From CAXQUZ01 sp942491145 (GTDB taxonomy: Bacteria; Myxococcota_A; UBA796; UBA2385): a stretch of DNA of 64,000 nt. Where the stretch lies: positions 1 through 64,000 of the forward strand of contig CALOBC010000040.1 of the NCBI GenBank assembly GCA_942491145.1, given 5' to 3'. A program made the translations under genes and the position numbers. The notes beneath the pieces were generated by a model, which was not told the origin of the DNA, did not search any database, and was given only the letters and a program-made list of their open reading frames with translations. Of this stretch, positions 60,989 to 64,000 are shown piece after piece. Each line of letters begins with the position of its first letter. Position 1 is the first letter of the stretch.

Positions 60989-61190
60989 CCATGGGGTGAG
61001 TTGCGGACCACAAGCGCGGTGGGCAGGGCGACTTGGGCCCTCGGTGTGGGTTTTCTTTAGGTGGGGCCGCAGGGCCCGATGACCCCCACATCTGTGCTCT
61101 GCGTTGGGTGTTCACTCGACGAGGGCAAGGCACCGGCCCCACGTGGCTGGCGGGCAGGTCCTCCGACCATCCGTGCCAACTGGAGCCACC

Positions 61191-62828
<1,638 letters not shown>

Positions 62829-62903
62829 ACCCAGAGCCTTGCCTTTGGGACGAGGGGGTGCACATGCTCCGGGCGCGGACAGCGGGTCTCGCAGGAGTCA
62901 GCG

Positions 62904-63065
62904 ATGCGTCGGATGTACTCGTTTATCGGAGCGACCGTCGTGGGCTCGCTCGGCTGGTGGCTGGGCGACATGGTCGGCCTGATGACCGCCGTGATGCTCA
63001 GCGCCGTGGGCACCGCGGTCGGGATGTACATCGGCATCCGAGTGGCCCACTACTACGGCGGATAG
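62904..63065 (+). CDS. Small membrane protein, 53 residues
   Basis: Two hydrophobic helices (FIGATVVGSLGWWLG and MLSAVGTAVGMYIGI) with Gly-zipper spacing. GGAG lies 8 nt before the ATG. Such short two-helix proteins are common in bacteria; no role is assigned. Confidence 0.6.
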   Translation: MRRMYSFIGATVVGSLGWWLGDMVGLMTAVMLSAVGTAVGMYIGIRVAHYYGG

Positions 63066-63081
63066 GCCGATCTCAGCGGGC

Positions 63082-64000
63082 CTAGGCCGGGGGAACGCGA
63101 GCCTCCAACCAGTCGACAATGCCCTTGGTTACGTCATCTCGGTTGGTCTCATTGATGACCTCGTGGCGGGCCCCCTCCCACAGCTTCAAGGTCACGTCCT
63201 CGACGCCCGCCCGGCTCAGGTCCGACGCCAAGGCGGCCACGGACTTGCCCTTTTCGCCCACGGGGTCCTGGTCGCCGGCGACGAGGTAGACCGGCAGGGC
63301 GGCGGGGATGCGGAGCTGGGCATCGTCGGTGGTGCTGACGGCGATGGCGTCCAAGAGGTCGATCCAGGTCTGAACCCCGCACTGGAATCCACAGTCGGGA
63401 TCGGCGATGTAGGCGTCCACTTCGGCGGGATCGCGGCTGAGCCAGTCAAAGTCGGTGCGGGTCGGCGCGAACTGCTTGTTGAAGTCCGCGAAAGTGAGCG
63501 CATGCAGGATGGGGGAGCGACCCCGCTTGCCGAGGCGCAGCCGCTCAAGTCGCGCAATGAGGCGCCCCACTGTGGCGATCGCGGGGGGCTTGCCGTTCGT
63601 GCCGGAGAGCACCACCCCCGCGAGGTCACCGACGCTGTCGCCACCCTGGGTCATCAGCGACTGGGCGATGAGGCTGCCCATGGAGTGGCCCAGCAGGAAC
63701 ACTGGCCGCCCGGGCCACGCGGCGTGGGTGCGGTCCAGCATGTCGCGCAGATCTTGGACCACCAGCGCCCAGCCGTTGTCCTCTGCGAGCAGGCCGCGGT
63801 TCGGCCCTTGGAGCGTGGTCTGGCCGTGGCCCCGGTGGTCGTGGGCGCTGACGGCCCAGCCCAGTGGCGTGAGCGCAGCGGCGAGGCGGGCATAGCGGCC
63901 ACCGTGCTCGGCCATGCCGTGGGAGATGTGCAAGGCGGCGCGCACCTCGCCGTCGTCCGGCAGCCACTGATAGAAGAAGCGGGGGCAGCCATCGGGGGCC
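63082..64000 (-). CDS. Alpha/beta hydrolase, monoacylglycerol-lipase-like, partial
   Basis: The frame is open at the right window edge, so the N-terminus is cut. Nucleophile Ser in GHSMGS, acid in AGDQDPVG and His in GARHEVINE form the catalytic triad; HDHRGHG fits the oxyanion region. The family hydrolyses lipid esters or lysophospholipids. Confidence 0.85.
   Translation of the reverse strand, partial: APDGCPRFFYQWLPDDGEVRAALHISHGMAEHGGRYARLAAALTPLGWAVSAHDHRGHGQTTLQGPNRGLLAEDNGWALVVQDLRDMLDRTHAAWPGRPVFLLGHSMGSLIAQSLMTQGGDSVGDLAGVVLSGTNGKPPAIATVGRLIARLERLRLGKRGRSPILHALTFADFNKQFAPTRTDFDWLSRDPAEVDAYIADPDCGFQCGVQTWIDLLDAIAVSTTDDAQLRIPAALPVYLVAGDQDPVGEKGKSVAALASDLSRAGVEDVTLKLWEGARHEVINETNRDDVTKGIVDWLEARVPPA

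Overview
The window looks like a chromosomal segment of a high-GC, myxobacteria-like Gram-negative bacterium. Four things point there: many secreted lipoproteins whose lipobox is followed by Gly/Asp linkers, a MopE-type Asp/Cys repeat protein, a small protein with a MYXO-CTERM-like tail, and a globin-coupled histidine kinase of the kind known from Anaeromyxobacter. No rRNA or tRNA gene was recognised. Genes are dense, many start/stop codons overlap (TGATG or ATGA), and the genes at both edges are cut by the window.

Layout. 1-4.7 kb: surface and accessory genes (metalloprotease-like lipoprotein, DUF418 membrane protein, nitrilase, FGE-like lipoprotein). 4.7-7.1 kb: denitrification-associated trio (DUF59, polytopic membrane protein, DUF1858/DUF2249). 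7.2-10.7 kb: an unrecognised gene and the beta-helix/haem-protein pair of the TIGR03805/TIGR03806 type. 10.7-11.45 kb: about eight tandem 92-bp units, each with two hairpins. 11.5-14.3 kb: MopE-repeat/beta-helix lipoprotein. 14.4-33.1 kb: a denitrification island with NnrS, an outer-membrane barrel, a tightly overlapped nap operon (tetrahaem lipoprotein, four-cluster ferredoxin, NrfD, NapD, NapA, tetrahaem NapB-like protein, two small genes), an Rrf2 regulator, norCBQD, and nirK-nirV-sco. 33.5-39.3 kb: Rieske oxygenase, one intact TadG/TadE/TadE cassette and a decayed second one. 39.9-42.9 kb: a c-di-GMP riboswitch in front of a large Asp-rich surface lipoprotein. 43-53.6 kb: lipoproteins, methyltransferase, copper ATPase, ECF sigma/anti-sigma. 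53.8-58.5 kb: regulatory block (CRP/FNR, NtrC-type regulator, globin-coupled kinase, universal stress protein). 58.5-64 kb: Glu-Q-tRNA(Asp) synthetase, small membrane proteins, a GAF hybrid kinase and an alpha/beta hydrolase.

Together the genes predict nitrate -> nitrite (Nap), nitrite -> NO (NirK carrying its own haem domain) and NO -> N2O (cNor with a dihaem NorC). No N2O reductase is seen here. CopA and Sco could serve copper homeostasis for NirK. The most notable signal is an 18-bp dyad, ATGGAY-N6-RTCYAT, found just upstream of norC, nirK, the nap operon and the 7.1-kb divergent promoter. In at least two of these it abuts or overlaps a -10 box. I propose it is the operator of the Rrf2/NsrR-like Fe-S regulator encoded inside the island. 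The second notable signal is the riboswitch, whose downstream sequence can fold over the start of the surface-lipoprotein gene.
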